Origin: Spirodela intermedia
Taxonomy: Eukaryota > Streptophyta > Magnoliopsida > Alismatales > Araceae
Length of the DNA: 64,000 nucleotides
NCBI GenBank assembly: GCA_902729315.2
Contig: LR746268.1
Location: forward strand, 6,493,501 to 6,557,500
Reading direction: 5' to 3'
A program made the translations under genes and the position numbers. This document shows, piece after piece, positions 1 through 10,456 of the stretch. How positions within the stretch are numbered: position 1 is the first letter of the stretch; each line of letters opens with the position of its first letter. Under the pieces are notes generated by a model. It searched no databases. It was not told where the DNA came from and was given only the letters and a program-made list of their open reading frames with translations.

Positions 1-1573
1 GCCGTTTAACAAGGAGGACAAAGGGCAGCCGGAATACCTTAACGTGCATAAAGCGGTCATCCATGCCGTGCGGCCTCTGCGTATTCAGAAACCTCACGCA
101 TCTCCGGCACGTCTCGCTTATCGCCAAGGCTTTACTTCTCGCCTGTCCAAGAACGCGAAGACATTGAAGCGACAGAAGGGCGAAAATAGACGGTCGAACG
201 ATCGACAGGAGCGTACCTCGGTTTCTTTCCATAAAGCTGTCCGTCAGCGGCCCGCGACGAGACTTGCTGCATTTTATTTAAAAAGCCGTCCACGTCAAAA
301 TCTTTGCCCAGAGAAAAGCTACATAGGACTCAACGAAGAGAAAGAGAGTGCCGAATTTGACCATTCGGTGGTCGCTTCTGCTAGCTCTAGTCAACGGAGG
401 GTCACCGTGCTTCGGAGCTCCTTCAGTTGACCTCGGTCTTGTCTGAAGAACCTTTGTCGGCAGGCAAAGCTCCATTAGCCCCAGAATGAAACTATGAACA
501 AAATAAATTCGAGCAACTCACCTTTGTAGGTCTCTCGCCGTTGACTCCAAATCCAGGTCTGCATTTACCGACGGCAGGAAGGGACCTGGAGTTGTAGGCA
601 AAGATAATGAATGGCCTTTAATCGAAGCAAATTTGCAAGGGTCACAGTATTTACTATGTCTGGACAGAAATAAAGTGAACCAACAGAAAGAGTCATGTCA
701 TAGGACAATAAAATTATGAAAGATTCCCTCTTTTATAGCTTCTGGGGATCAGGAGGTCATCTCGGAAGGGTGAGAGAAAAGTCATCTCACACCCAGATCC
801 ACAAGACTGTTTCTTGACTCTAGTTGACCCACCCGTTTATATATCATCACCCTTATGTGTTTAGGGGGAGTGGTTGACGTGGCACATTGACGGACTCCAT
901 CTATGAAGTGGACGAGAACGAGGGTGGAAAAAGAATGTTACCGATCGTCTGGTGTCTGCAGAATTCTTGCTCTTGTCCCAGAGAGCGAAGTGTGACCCTT
1001 TGACGTGGCTTGGGAGGTTTCTCCTTGATGACTGTGGATAAGAAAGAAACAGAAGCACAGGTCAAACAGAGTACTCCCGCCAGTTATGTGCAGATAATTC
1101 ATAATCATCGAGAAAGAAACGACCTTTTCTTCCGAAAACTGCCAGCTTTCGCATCACTGGCAACATGTGTCTTCATTGAACTACTCTGCAAGGATAACAT
1201 TAATCTCAATCATAAAATAATCGTATTAATTCTTAGAAAAAGTAATATTGGGTACCAAATAGTAGCATTCAAACAATCACAGAACCTCAACATCTGCATT
1301 CTGACCTAAGCAGCAGGCTGGCTTATGTTTATGTCAGTCAGAGAAGCTCCATTAAATGCATAAAACTTCCATTAATTAGATGCACTTGTCCTTTTAAATG
1401 CAACGCCTGATATAATCCTTTTAAAAAAATCCAAAAGCCCTCCCTTCCCCATTTCAATCTGTTTCATGATAAGATTTTAGATACACTTGTCCTCAGTACC
1501 AAGGTTCAACATTCCATTATTAGCATCTAAAATACTTTAGCTGCGGAAAAAATACTGATAGTCAAAATCTCAC
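1..1573 (-). other. Unresolved 3' tail region of the WVD2-like gene
   Basis: This stretch lies downstream of the last firm exon of the WVD2-like gene. Two candidate tail exons can be seen on the minus strand. One is 522-585, with a good acceptor and a CAG-G/GTGAGT-like donor; it encodes a short stretch ending GVNGERPTK. The other is 278-442, which continues in frame as TRPRSTEGAPKHG and ends at a TAA. They join in phase across a 79-base intron. The first needs two bases from an upstream exon I could not find, because the firm exon ending at 1574 ends in phase 0. The last 25 residues of the 278-442 reading are hydrophobic, which is odd for this basic, Ser/Thr-rich tail. About 600-1560 is AT-rich and shows no coding signal I can support. 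An open frame on the plus strand at 44-430 resembles nothing I know. Confidence 0.3.
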
Positions 1574-4500
1574 CTTCAAGGGTTTGAAGGGATGTTGTGC
1601 TCCACTCTCTCTAATCCCATCCGAGGTGGTTGGTCTCCTTTGGGTAGCAAAACGAAAGGAGCGTGCTTCAGAGGTTGATTTTCCAAGCGGTATATCTGAC
1701 GTACCTTTGCCAGACCTCTTATCGGTTGGTAATCTATTGCATGGATCCTTGTTCAACAAGAAAGCATCCTTCTTTACCTTGCCTACAGAAAAACTGGAAT
1801 GTAAACTTTGTGATGTACGTAATGAACCCGAGGAAGACTTATTCTTCCTCGTAAATCTACAAGATGCTGCCTTTCTCCTACAAGGGTTCTCCTCTCCGAG
1901 TACGGACTTCTTGGGTAAACGTCTTGGCCCTTTACTTTCCATAACGGCCTCTGAGTTTTCTCCACACTCCATCTTCGCACTCTGCCAAACAGAAGATGCA
2001 GATTCCTGAATAATTGCATGACAATAAAATTGTATCAGTACATAAAATTGTTTCACTGATAGAAAATCCAGAGTAAAAACAATATTTTAAATAGTCTTCT
2101 CTTATAATTTTTATTTTTATTTGTACAATAAAACTGAAATAGAAAAATCCACAGAAGTTCTCCACAGAAATGACTATTTATCTTGATAAAAGCCGATCAT
2201 GATCTTCATATGAAATGAAAATTCTAGACATCGATAATAGAAGTATCTAGCATGGCGTATTATTGTCCTTTCGTTTGTTACATGTGTGGATTTTGTGAAA
2301 GTCCACGAAAACACACTAGGAAAAGAGGTCAGTTAAAAAAATATTCCCCACTGTAAATGCTCCTAAATTTTGTAGATTTCTTCGATTTAATTTGACATAA
2401 TGTTACAGGGAAGCAGGAGCGAGAGAGGGAGAGAGAGAGGAAGTAAACAAACAAACGTAGATAAACAGACAGACATTAGGTCAACCGAATTGGCAAGAAT
2501 GCCTTAAACTGACTACATTTGTTATATTCCTCCGAGTCTAAGAGATCTAAAATTATTGTAGATCAACCGACTTTTGGTCGCAAAAGGCAGGGTGCCCAAC
2601 ACAACCGCCATGAGACTCGAAGATTTGATAGAATTCATGAGGCCCCAACAGATTGCGAAACGTTACCCGACAATGATTGATAAAATGGTTGAATCGCGGT
2701 CTATAGAATTTTTTAAAGAGGTTTTTGAGAGATTTTGTGGTGCTATTACCGTCAGAAGTATGAAAACATAACTGTGGCGATGCTAATTTCAGATTAAAAA
2801 ACTGAGTCAAAGGAACCACTAAATTCCAGTGTGAAATGTAAGCCAAATCTTTGCGGTGTTAATTTCAATTCAGTTGGATGATTTAATCTGGGAAACTCAA
2901 GGAAAATGCAACTAAATTCAACTAAATTCAGTTGGATGCTCCTAGACTTCCCTGATCAAGGAAAATGCGGTCCTAGAGACATGATATAATATGAGCCCTA
3001 GAATGCCTGTACAGGTGAAATATGTATACAATTCTATCAGTTCCATAATTTGCGTTTTTATTTTCCAATCCAACTGGAGGCTCATAAAAAACACAAGAAC
3101 AAATGCATAGGATTTCGAATACCATTATCACTGACGTTGATGGATTTTCCATACGTTTACAGGAGGAGATATTGTCTTTGTCAATTGAAGGATGCTCAGG
3201 GGCACTTGACTTCATCTTGCTATAATCTGGACCATCAAGCCGACCAATGGAAGATTGAGCATCGTGAGTTTCTCCAACATCCTTTTCGGTATCATCCCTC
3301 CATATGGTTTGATCGGACTCAATGCCATCCATTCTTATTCGTGAGTCGAGAACTGATGATATCGTGGGAAGGTATCCAACATGAATATCATTAATACACT
3401 TCATTTCAGGCTCTTCATCCATGAGCTCTGTCTTCTGCTGATACTCGTATGGTACTGACGGCTCAAGATCAATGTGCCCATGCTGAATGGACTCAGTGGA
3501 ATTCTTGTTTCTATCAATCTCAATTTCTTCCTTTGTAGATGAAATGCTACTCGCCTGTGCAACTTCTAGAATCGTGAGATTACACAGATGGGCACTAACT
3601 TCTGCCTCAACGTCTACTGCTGATGAATTAGAGCATGTCAAGAAAGACTTTGGATCTGACTGCCTACCATTGAAAGTATTAGCGGATTCGGTCTCTGTTG
3701 GAACATTAGTGTCATGCTCATCCGAGCAGGCACCAACATTAAGAGATTTATCTCCTACCCCATCATTGCGGTAGCCAACATTATCATCCCCCCCACTGTC
3801 CGTTGTGGGTTCTGCCTGATCGCTGACCTGTAAAGCTTTCATAGCCCGAATCCTTTTGTAGTACTCTTCAAAAAATGCTTTCTTTTCTGCGACCAAACCA
3901 GGAGACTTCAATTTCTCCAGCTCCTCCTTGCGTCCGTCATGGATGAAAGCTGACCTTTTTTCCCACGCCAAGGATTCAACTCCATATCTTCCAAAAGATA
4001 CAGAACCGTGATCGAGCATTTGAGGAATCGCAGCATCCTGTTCACAAGAAAATAAGCAGCAAGGTCAAAGTATAAACGGAAAAGAAAATATATTCCCGTG
4101 TTCAAAATAGACGAATAGAGGGCCATAAAACCAGTAAGATCCTCTCCATTTCTCAGAATTGTACATAGCCCTACTCAGGTGTGTCAGTCTCTGAAGTAGT
4201 GATAAAATTTTTAGAACCCTCAAAAGAAGAAGTCTCCTAAAAACATGACAATGAAAAAAATTGATTAATTTCAAAAATTTAGTGTACAACGATCATTAGT
4301 TGTTTGACGATACTAAGTAGTTTTTTAAGAAATTCGTCGTCGTTGAGTGTACTACTGAGCTTCTCCCGCCCAAAAACGCCATCAAGAGATTTGATCTAAA
4401 CATAGAGAGACTTAATTTCTTCACCATGCACGATTTTTTTAATAAGTTCACCAGGCATAAAGTTGCTTGGCCGAAATTATTCTACTACGATTGATTCTAC

Positions 4501-4727
4501 TACGATTTCTACATTCATGATTTGTCTTTCTAAATTAATAAAAACATAAGAGACTTAAAAGAAGATCAACTAGGTAAAAACAATCTGCACATAAGCCCAG
4601 GGAATAAAATGCAAAAATTGTATCCACAAAAGATCAAAACAGAATATGTGAATACCTGAGAATCTTCTTGAATTAGCAGCTCCTCATGAGGCCAACCACA
4701 ATAACCGTGATCCAGCTCAGTTGCCAT
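1574..4727 (-). CDS. WVD2-like 7 / TPX2-family microtubule-associated protein, 5' three exons
   Basis: Probable microtubule-binding protein of the WAVE-DAMPENED2-LIKE/TPX2 family, which acts on cortical or spindle microtubules. Exons on the minus strand: 4656-4727 (24 codons, starts MATELDHGYCGWPHE), 3123-4037 (305 codons) and 1574-2005 (144 codons). All junctions are phase 0 with GT-AG borders. The start is the ATG at 4725-4727; the frame extends a little upstream but with no earlier ATG. Family recognition rests on the block after residue 30: MLDHGSVSFGRYGVESL, then AWEKRSAF, EELEKLKSPGLVAEKKAFFE and YYKRIRAMK. This matches the conserved N-terminal block of WVD2-like 7 proteins. The middle is acidic and low complexity. 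The third exon is Lys/Arg/Ser rich, as in family tails. A 1.1-kb intron (2006-3122) separates exons 2 and 3. The C-terminal end is unresolved. The family call is firm; the exact paralogue is inferred. Confidence 0.82.
2571..2771 (+). mobile_element. Possible retroelement gag-like fragment inside an intron
   Basis: Within intron 2 of the WVD2-like gene, on the opposite strand, an open stretch of 65 codons contains RLEDLIEFMRPQ and, further on, EFFKEVFERFCG. The pattern is loosely like the N-terminal part of Ty3/gypsy gag proteins (a leucine/proline-rich start followed by a W/F-rich helix ending in GC). No zinc knuckle, protease or LTR is visible nearby. It could equally be a chance open frame. 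Confidence 0.2.
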
Positions 4728-7416
4728 GCTTTCCCCCTTAGATTTTTCCAATCAGAACCATTATGCTTCCCTGTTATAGATATGATAGACCATGATTTAC
4801 CAGTCCTTGTAAAAAAAAAAATTAACAAAAAAATCAAAGAGAAATCATAAGCAACAGAAGAGGATTTATATGCCTACAAGTTGATGCTCTGAAAATAAAA
4901 GCACACTGTAGTTGTTAATCCAACCTGATATTGAGGCAAATTTAATAAAATAAACAGAAAGTAATATCTCATTGTTTTTAGGCGAATTTCCAGTAAATAT
5001 AAATTCGATAGCTTTTAAAAGAACATTAACGAAATATTCAAAATATTTTTCCTAAATACTATGAGTTTAAAAATAAATAATGAAAGGCTTCGCGCTAAAT
5101 TCATCCCGATAATTATTACTTAATCACCATTCATGGAAGAATATGTATAAAGAGGGCAACTTAAACAGTCCCAATCATCAACTTAAGCAGCTAACTGAAG
5201 ATAAGTGATGACCAGCCTTCTTTGCTTTCCCGGATAGAAAAAACCCTACAGCAACTTGCAACATTCAAGGGTGGAAAAAAATACAGCTTTCTTATTTCTC
5301 AAGTTTTCGGTTTCACCGCTGCAAAATATGTCATAGGGAGTGCGAAACCAGAGTATCTTTCCTATCCATGCAGGATTTCGACCCCGAGTTTGCCAGCATC
5401 TTCGAGAACAAGAAGGCTCCGCCTACTTCTCACTGGATGTAACTTTAGATTTACCAGAAGTCACGAGAACAAACACTAACCCTATTCAGTTGTGCCCATC
5501 GTTGCCTCTAAATACTTCCGGACACGCACTTCAAAGATGGGGCTCACCCATACATTTAACCCTTCTCCGCTTCCCGCGGGACCTCTGGCCGGCCTGCACT
5601 CGAGCTCCATTACAATCGGCGTGTGAACAAATACAAGGGACATAGGACCTAGACGAAGCCCCACGTGGCCATCCACGACCCAACCAGTGAAGGCCGATGG
5701 AGAATCCAGACCGTCCAACGTGGGCCACCAAACGGGCTTCCTTCGTAAATACGACGGTACTTCCACCGACAGCAAGCCAACTTGTTCACATGCCGTCCCC
5801 AGACAAGGCTGCAACAGATAATGGTAAGAATAATTAGCAGTGGCTGATCTCTCTCTCTCTCTCCCTCTCTCTCCCTCTCTCTCCTCTGAGAGAACATCAG
5901 AACCCAGAGAAGACGACAAGCGGCTTATGCTCCGCCTTAATAATGGCCTTGACCCATGTCAAACCTTCATCCAGACAACAAACAAGAAAGGAATCGAGAA
6001 ACTTGGCAATCGCGGCCAAAAAATGCGCAGCTCATCAGGGAAAGGGTACCGCGTGGATCTGAGAGAGATTGCCAAGCAAGGAACAAAGCGGACGAGGGAA
6101 ACGTTAAGCCACTGTAGATTATCAGCACGGCGATCGTCGTCTCCGTCGGCGGGTGGCACCGAAGAGATGCGAGACGGCACACGTCAGTGCGACCGTCTAA
6201 CTACTGCTAGAAAGAAGTTTCCATGGGGACCCCGTCAAAACGCAAGACCACTGGTCAAGACGTTGTACCGCTAATGTCCTGAAACTGCCTCTCATAAGCC
6301 GAGCATTGATTGAGGAGACGTTGAATGGAGAGTGAGTTGAGGGAACAGACACCCCGGTCGAAAGCTACTGGAGGCTTTACCTCAGCTTTTCGAGGAAAAT
6401 GCGTCAAGATTATTCGAGTATGAGGAAAATTTGACGGTCTTTAAGGATCGCGGAATTCGAGTTTTCTCACTGGCAAGACCAGTCAGGGTCCTTCTTCGAC
6501 ACTCGTGAGGTAGGAAGGAAATCCCTAGCTTCCTCCTGAACAACGTCCGAACGATTCCAGGGTTTTCTTTTAGCAGATCTAATACCATAACTATCGATCT
6601 TTCTGGTTGCGTCGTCGGCCAGGATGAAACCTCTCAAAGAACGTGAACAGTAATTCCATCAGCTTCCTCAAGAGCGTGAATCACGCCAAACCCGACACAC
6701 AGCCCCGAGACAACGGCGTCTCTCACGCCGGACAAACTAATCTAAATAAACCTTCGTGCGTAGAGGAATACATGGGGAGAGAAAGAAACCAGAAATCAAA
6801 ACCCCAGTAAACTCAGGAATCTTCCTCTCCGCCCGCAGAACAGATTACCAAACACGAAGAAACGTAGATCAGAGGCCCGAGCTCTCAGGGGCGGGAAGAA
6901 AACAAAAGGCAAACCCGTACCTGGCCTCTCTATCTTGAATCCCTCCGGCGATCAACTCATCTTGCGCTTTTCCGGCGACGAAAGGAGAGAAACGGCGGGA
7001 CCGGAGAGGTGGAAACTCAAGCAGAAGGTCCCTCAGAAGCGAGGCCGGAGGGGTAGAGGGTGATCCTTATCCCCAGGAGTGATAGCAGAGAACCCGTCAT
7101 CCAGAATTCTCCGCCTCTAGGGGTTGGGAAGAAGCGTCAGCCAGGGGGCAGCGTTCTTAAAAGTCTTCACCGGCGCGATATAATTAAAACCGTCGCTCGG
7201 ATCGCCGCCATTTTCCTCCTCTCAGCCGCTTAGATCACGGATGGATGCATTTAAATATTATTACAAAAATAAAAGACGGGTCCCGTATTTACTCCGTTCG
7301 GACCCAATATCTCTACAATCCGATCCATTGACCTCGTAGGGAATACCCACCGATTCGTGACGCCAGGATGGACGACGGCACAATGGAATCCGACAAAGTC
7401 AACCCATCTGAAGAAG
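4728..7416 (-). other. Leader and promoter region of the WVD2-like gene
   Basis: I find no convincing protein-coding exon here. Near 6,921-7,180 the minus strand looks like a non-coding first exon. It is a GC-rich, CT-rich stretch ending in GCCAG followed by a GTACGG donor at 6919-6920. If it belongs to the WVD2-like gene, it would leave a 2.2-kb leader intron before the ATG at 4727. An imperfect CT tract (5849-5886) lies in the middle. Open frames on the plus strand at 5340-5645 and 5840-6274 have no recognisable domain and include the CT repeat. The 7,200-7,416 end also contains the 3' flank of the PPR gene. Confidence 0.35.
5849..5886. repeat. Imperfect (CT)n tract
   Basis: About 38 bases of CT dinucleotides interrupted by CCC. 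It lies in the presumed leader intron or upstream region of the WVD2-like gene and is a likely length-variable marker. Confidence 0.85.
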
Positions 7417-9531
7417 CTAAGAGGCGGGAAGAGTGGAACAGACGATGGGTTCTGACTTCGCGTTGACTTCACACAGGGGACGACCCCCTGCGGCAGATCT
7501 GAGAAGGAGAAATCTCTGCGCCTCTTCTCTGCGACCTGACCGATCGAGAAGGCCGATGATGCAGTCGTACTGCCCCTCGGAAGGCTTCAGATTGAACCTC
7601 CCGGTCAAAATGTCGAACGCCTTGAGGGCCTCCACGGTCAACCCAGCATTTTCACAAACAGATAACACCACGTCGAAGGTGAAGCGATTCGGCGCGAACC
7701 CAGAAGACAGCATTAGGTCAAAGAGACCCAGAGCGTCCTCGTTCCGCCCGTTGATCCCGTAGGCCTCGATGATCGAGGTCCAGGTCAACGACCCTTTGGA
7801 GCCCACCTGGTCAAACAATGCCCTCGCCGTCTCCACCACCCCACACTTGCCGTACATGGTTACGAGCTCTGCCGCGACCAGGGGGATCCACTCGAGCCTC
7901 CTCCTCAGAACCTGCGCATGGATCTCCTTTCCGAGCTTCAGAGCTCCCAGTTCGCCACAGATCCTCAAGATCCTGCCCATGGAAACATAATCGGGGCGAT
8001 GCTTCCTATCAGACAGCAGCATTGACCTGAAGATATCCAACGCGGCGTGTGGGCGACCGTTCTTCACGAAGGAATCGATCATCGCCGTCCAAGCAATCAC
8101 GTTCCTCCTCTGCAGGCCGGCAAACACTCTGCAAGAATACTGCAAGCTCCCGCAGCTCGAGTACATCGTCATCAGGGAAGTGGCGATGGAGATGTTGGGC
8201 AGGAACCCGTTCTTCAGGGCGTAGCCATGGATCTCCTTCCCCTGCTTCAACACTCTCAGTTTGGCACAGACGGGAAGAACTGTGGCCACCGAGACGACGT
8301 CCGGCTTGAGCCCTTCTTGCTGCATCCAGACGATGGCCCTGAGAGCTTGCTCGAGCCTGCCATTTGAGATGTACCCCGCCATGAGCGCGGTCCAGGAGAC
8401 GGCGGTTCTGGTGGCGCAGCCGTAGAACACGCGTCGCCCCGAGGCCATGTCGCCGCACTTGCAGTACATGTCGACCAGCGCCGAGTGAATAAACGGCCAC
8501 TTCTGGAAGTCCCTGAAGTACTTCATTGCGTACCCGTGGAGCTCCCTCCCGAGCTTCTGGTCGCCCAGCTCTCCGGCCACGGGGAGCACCGTGGCGAGTA
8601 TGACTGAATTAGGGGCTACGCCATGGCGGGTCATCCATCTCAGATACTCTAACGCCTCCCTCCACAAGCCATTGTGAGAAAACCCGGCGATCACAGCACC
8701 CCAGAGGACGACGTCCCTGTGGGGACTTTCGTCGAACAGCTTCAGGGCCATCCTGATTTTGCGGCATTTGAAGTACATGTCGATCAGGCTTGTGCGGAGC
8801 ATCTCAGAGGAATGGAGGAGGCCCTTCTTGATCATGAGGGCGTGGGCCTTCATCCCCTGGACGGGGGAAGGGGAACCTGCGAGGCTCTTGATCAAGCAGG
8901 AGAAGCTGTAGGCATTTGGGTCGACGCCCTTCTCCCGCATCTCCGAGAAGGCCGAGAGGGTCCTGTGGCTCCATCGTCGGCCGCCCACCACGCTGCCTCT
9001 CAGCAGGGCATTCCAGGTGTACACATTCTCCGGCGAGAGATCGGAGAAGATCTTCTGGGCGTACTCGGGGGACCCGCAGGATGCATACATCTGGACGAGC
9101 TTCGTGAGGAGGAACTCGTTCCTCTCGAGGCCATTGATCCTGATATGGGCGTGAATCTGCCTGCCTTCGGAGAGCGATTTGAGGCGGGCGCAGGCGGAGA
9201 GGAGGCAAGAGAAGGTGGTGGCATTGACGGGAACCCCCCTCTGCTCGAAGTAGTCCAGAAGAGTGAGGGCCTCCTTGAGCCGCCCCTGTCTGGCGAGCCT
9301 CTGGATGTCCTTGCAGACGGCGTGCGGATTCTTGGAGTGGATGGGCAGAGAGCCATGGAAGGGGTGGCCTTGTCGCGAGCTCTGGGCTCCCTGGGAAGAA
9401 GGCGCAGAAACCCTAGAGCCGCTGCGGAGAAGACGGGCTGGGAAGGAAAGGGAGAGAGGACGGTGGGCTATGGAGGGGAAGGAAGGATGCGAGGAGGTAG
9501 AGGTGAAGGAGGGAAGAACTCTCGAGTCCAT
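7417..9531 (-). CDS. Chloroplast pentatricopeptide repeat protein, At1g71460 type
   Basis: A 704-residue, intronless PPR protein of the PLS class, expected to bind organelle RNA. The N-terminal ~60 residues are rich in Ser, Arg and Pro with few acidic residues, as in a plastid transit peptide. From about residue 66 the sequence (HSKNPHAVCKDIQRLARQGR, then LDYFEQRGVPVNATTF) follows the Arabidopsis protein At1g71460 closely as I remember it, and so does DMASGRRVFYG later. About 14 degenerate 31-36-residue repeats follow, with typical motifs such as NALLRG, LVDMYCKCGD and SWTALMAGY. The protein ends shortly after the last repeats. I see no E/E+ or DYW domain, so it is unlikely to be a deaminase-type editing factor by itself. 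The coding sequence is very GC rich. It diverges from the hydrolase gene across a 925-base spacer. The start is the ATG at 9529-9531 and the stop is TAG at 7417. Confidence 0.93.
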   Translation of the reverse strand: MDSRVLPSFTSTSSHPSFPSIAHRPLSLSFPARLLRSGSRVSAPSSQGAQSSRQGHPFHGSLPIHSKNPHAVCKDIQRLARQGRLKEALTLLDYFEQRGVPVNATTFSCLLSACARLKSLSEGRQIHAHIRINGLERNEFLLTKLVQMYASCGSPEYAQKIFSDLSPENVYTWNALLRGSVVGGRRWSHRTLSAFSEMREKGVDPNAYSFSCLIKSLAGSPSPVQGMKAHALMIKKGLLHSSEMLRTSLIDMYFKCRKIRMALKLFDESPHRDVVLWGAVIAGFSHNGLWREALEYLRWMTRHGVAPNSVILATVLPVAGELGDQKLGRELHGYAMKYFRDFQKWPFIHSALVDMYCKCGDMASGRRVFYGCATRTAVSWTALMAGYISNGRLEQALRAIVWMQQEGLKPDVVSVATVLPVCAKLRVLKQGKEIHGYALKNGFLPNISIATSLMTMYSSCGSLQYSCRVFAGLQRRNVIAWTAMIDSFVKNGRPHAALDIFRSMLLSDRKHRPDYVSMGRILRICGELGALKLGKEIHAQVLRRRLEWIPLVAAELVTMYGKCGVVETARALFDQVGSKGSLTWTSIIEAYGINGRNEDALGLFDLMLSSGFAPNRFTFDVVLSVCENAGLTVEALKAFDILTGRFNLKPSEGQYDCIIGLLDRSGRREEAQRFLLLRSAAGGRPLCEVNAKSEPIVCSTLPAS

Positions 9532-10456
9532 GAATGAATACAGTTCAGGATAGTGTTGGTCCCCTCAAAGGGGCAGGCGATCTTCTTCGGACTGGGTTTT
9601 CCATATTTTTGTTTTCTAAATATTTTTTTTTTACATGAACCGAAATTTAATTAATTAAAAATGATTTATAAGAAAAGTAATTCGCTTTAATTTTAATCAT
9701 AATAAACAATATGATTAAAATTAATCGACATCTCTCGGCAGACGTTGAACAAAAGTCAAACCTACATGCCACGTCATCGATATAATAGTATTGTATTTTC
9801 CGAAAAAAGTCGGGTGAGCCGTTGCGGCACTGCAGACGGAGAAAGTCTAACAAGAGAGGGGGGGAACGAAAACCTGGTACCATAAAGGGTATTTTCGAAA
9901 TGCAGTCAAACGGTGTGCGTTGCACACGTGGCGTTAGATGTAGACCGACTTGGCCAGTCAGATGCGAGCGGCGAACGACCACGGAGAACGGCTTCGTACG
10001 TGGCATTTTGCACAGGCCGAGAACGTACACAAAACTCTCTAACCTGGCGAAAGCTGAGGCGGACGGCGTGCCATTGTATTTATCAAAATGTGGCCCGATT
10101 TGACGTCGGTCATATGCGAACGGCGAGCGTCCACAGTGGCCAAGTCTGTGGCTTGGGGGTCGGGGGGCCGCTGAACAGCCGCCGTTGAAAGGTCCCAGCT
10201 TTGGGTGGCTGTCGCCACGCGGGGGGGAGCCGCTCCTTGTTGGATTCTCCGCTCTCCCTCCCTCCTTATGTCTGAGCCATCAGGAGTCCTGCCCACCACG
10301 GTGAATGAGTCGACAGCCATAATTTTATTTGGCGCGAGCTCCAGCGAGGCCGCCCATAGCTCCCCAACCCGCAGTTGGTGTCTGGAAGGTCCCCCACCGA
10401 GAGGCATTCTCAAGAGAGGGGTTAGTGATCGCACATCTCCGGCGTAGATTCTGCAG
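9532..10456. promoter_or_regulatory. Shared spacer between divergent PPR and hydrolase genes
   Basis: A 925-base region between the start codons of the minus-strand PPR gene and the plus-strand hydrolase gene, so both promoters must lie here. Its left third is AT rich (9600-9800) and its right two thirds are GC rich. A diverged direct repeat (9962-9982 and 10113-10133, 18 of 21 positions equal) is present. Copies of a 10-base inverted motif, TTGGCCA-like, lie near both. I see no clear TATA box or coding exon. A 131-codon open frame on the minus strand at 10039-10434 has no recognisable domain. Confidence 0.6.

Noticed and set aside
44-430. A 128-codon plus-strand open frame at the left edge
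   Set aside because: No known motif, no promoter or splice support, and it overlaps candidate minus-strand exons.
429-495. A WVD2-like last exon ending SDKTEVN
   Set aside because: It would require a 30-base intron, too short for plant splicing. The acceptor at 443 gives a 79-base intron instead.
5840-6274. A 144-codon open frame starting in a CT repeat
   Set aside because: The first third is the translated microsatellite and the rest has no recognisable domain.
8009-8500. A 163-codon minus-strand open frame overlapping the PPR gene
   Set aside because: Out-of-frame shadow of the PPR coding sequence.
8674-9537. A 287-codon open frame on the plus strand
   Set aside because: It is exactly antisense to the GC-rich PPR gene, shows no domain and is explained by high GC and few stops on the opposite strand.
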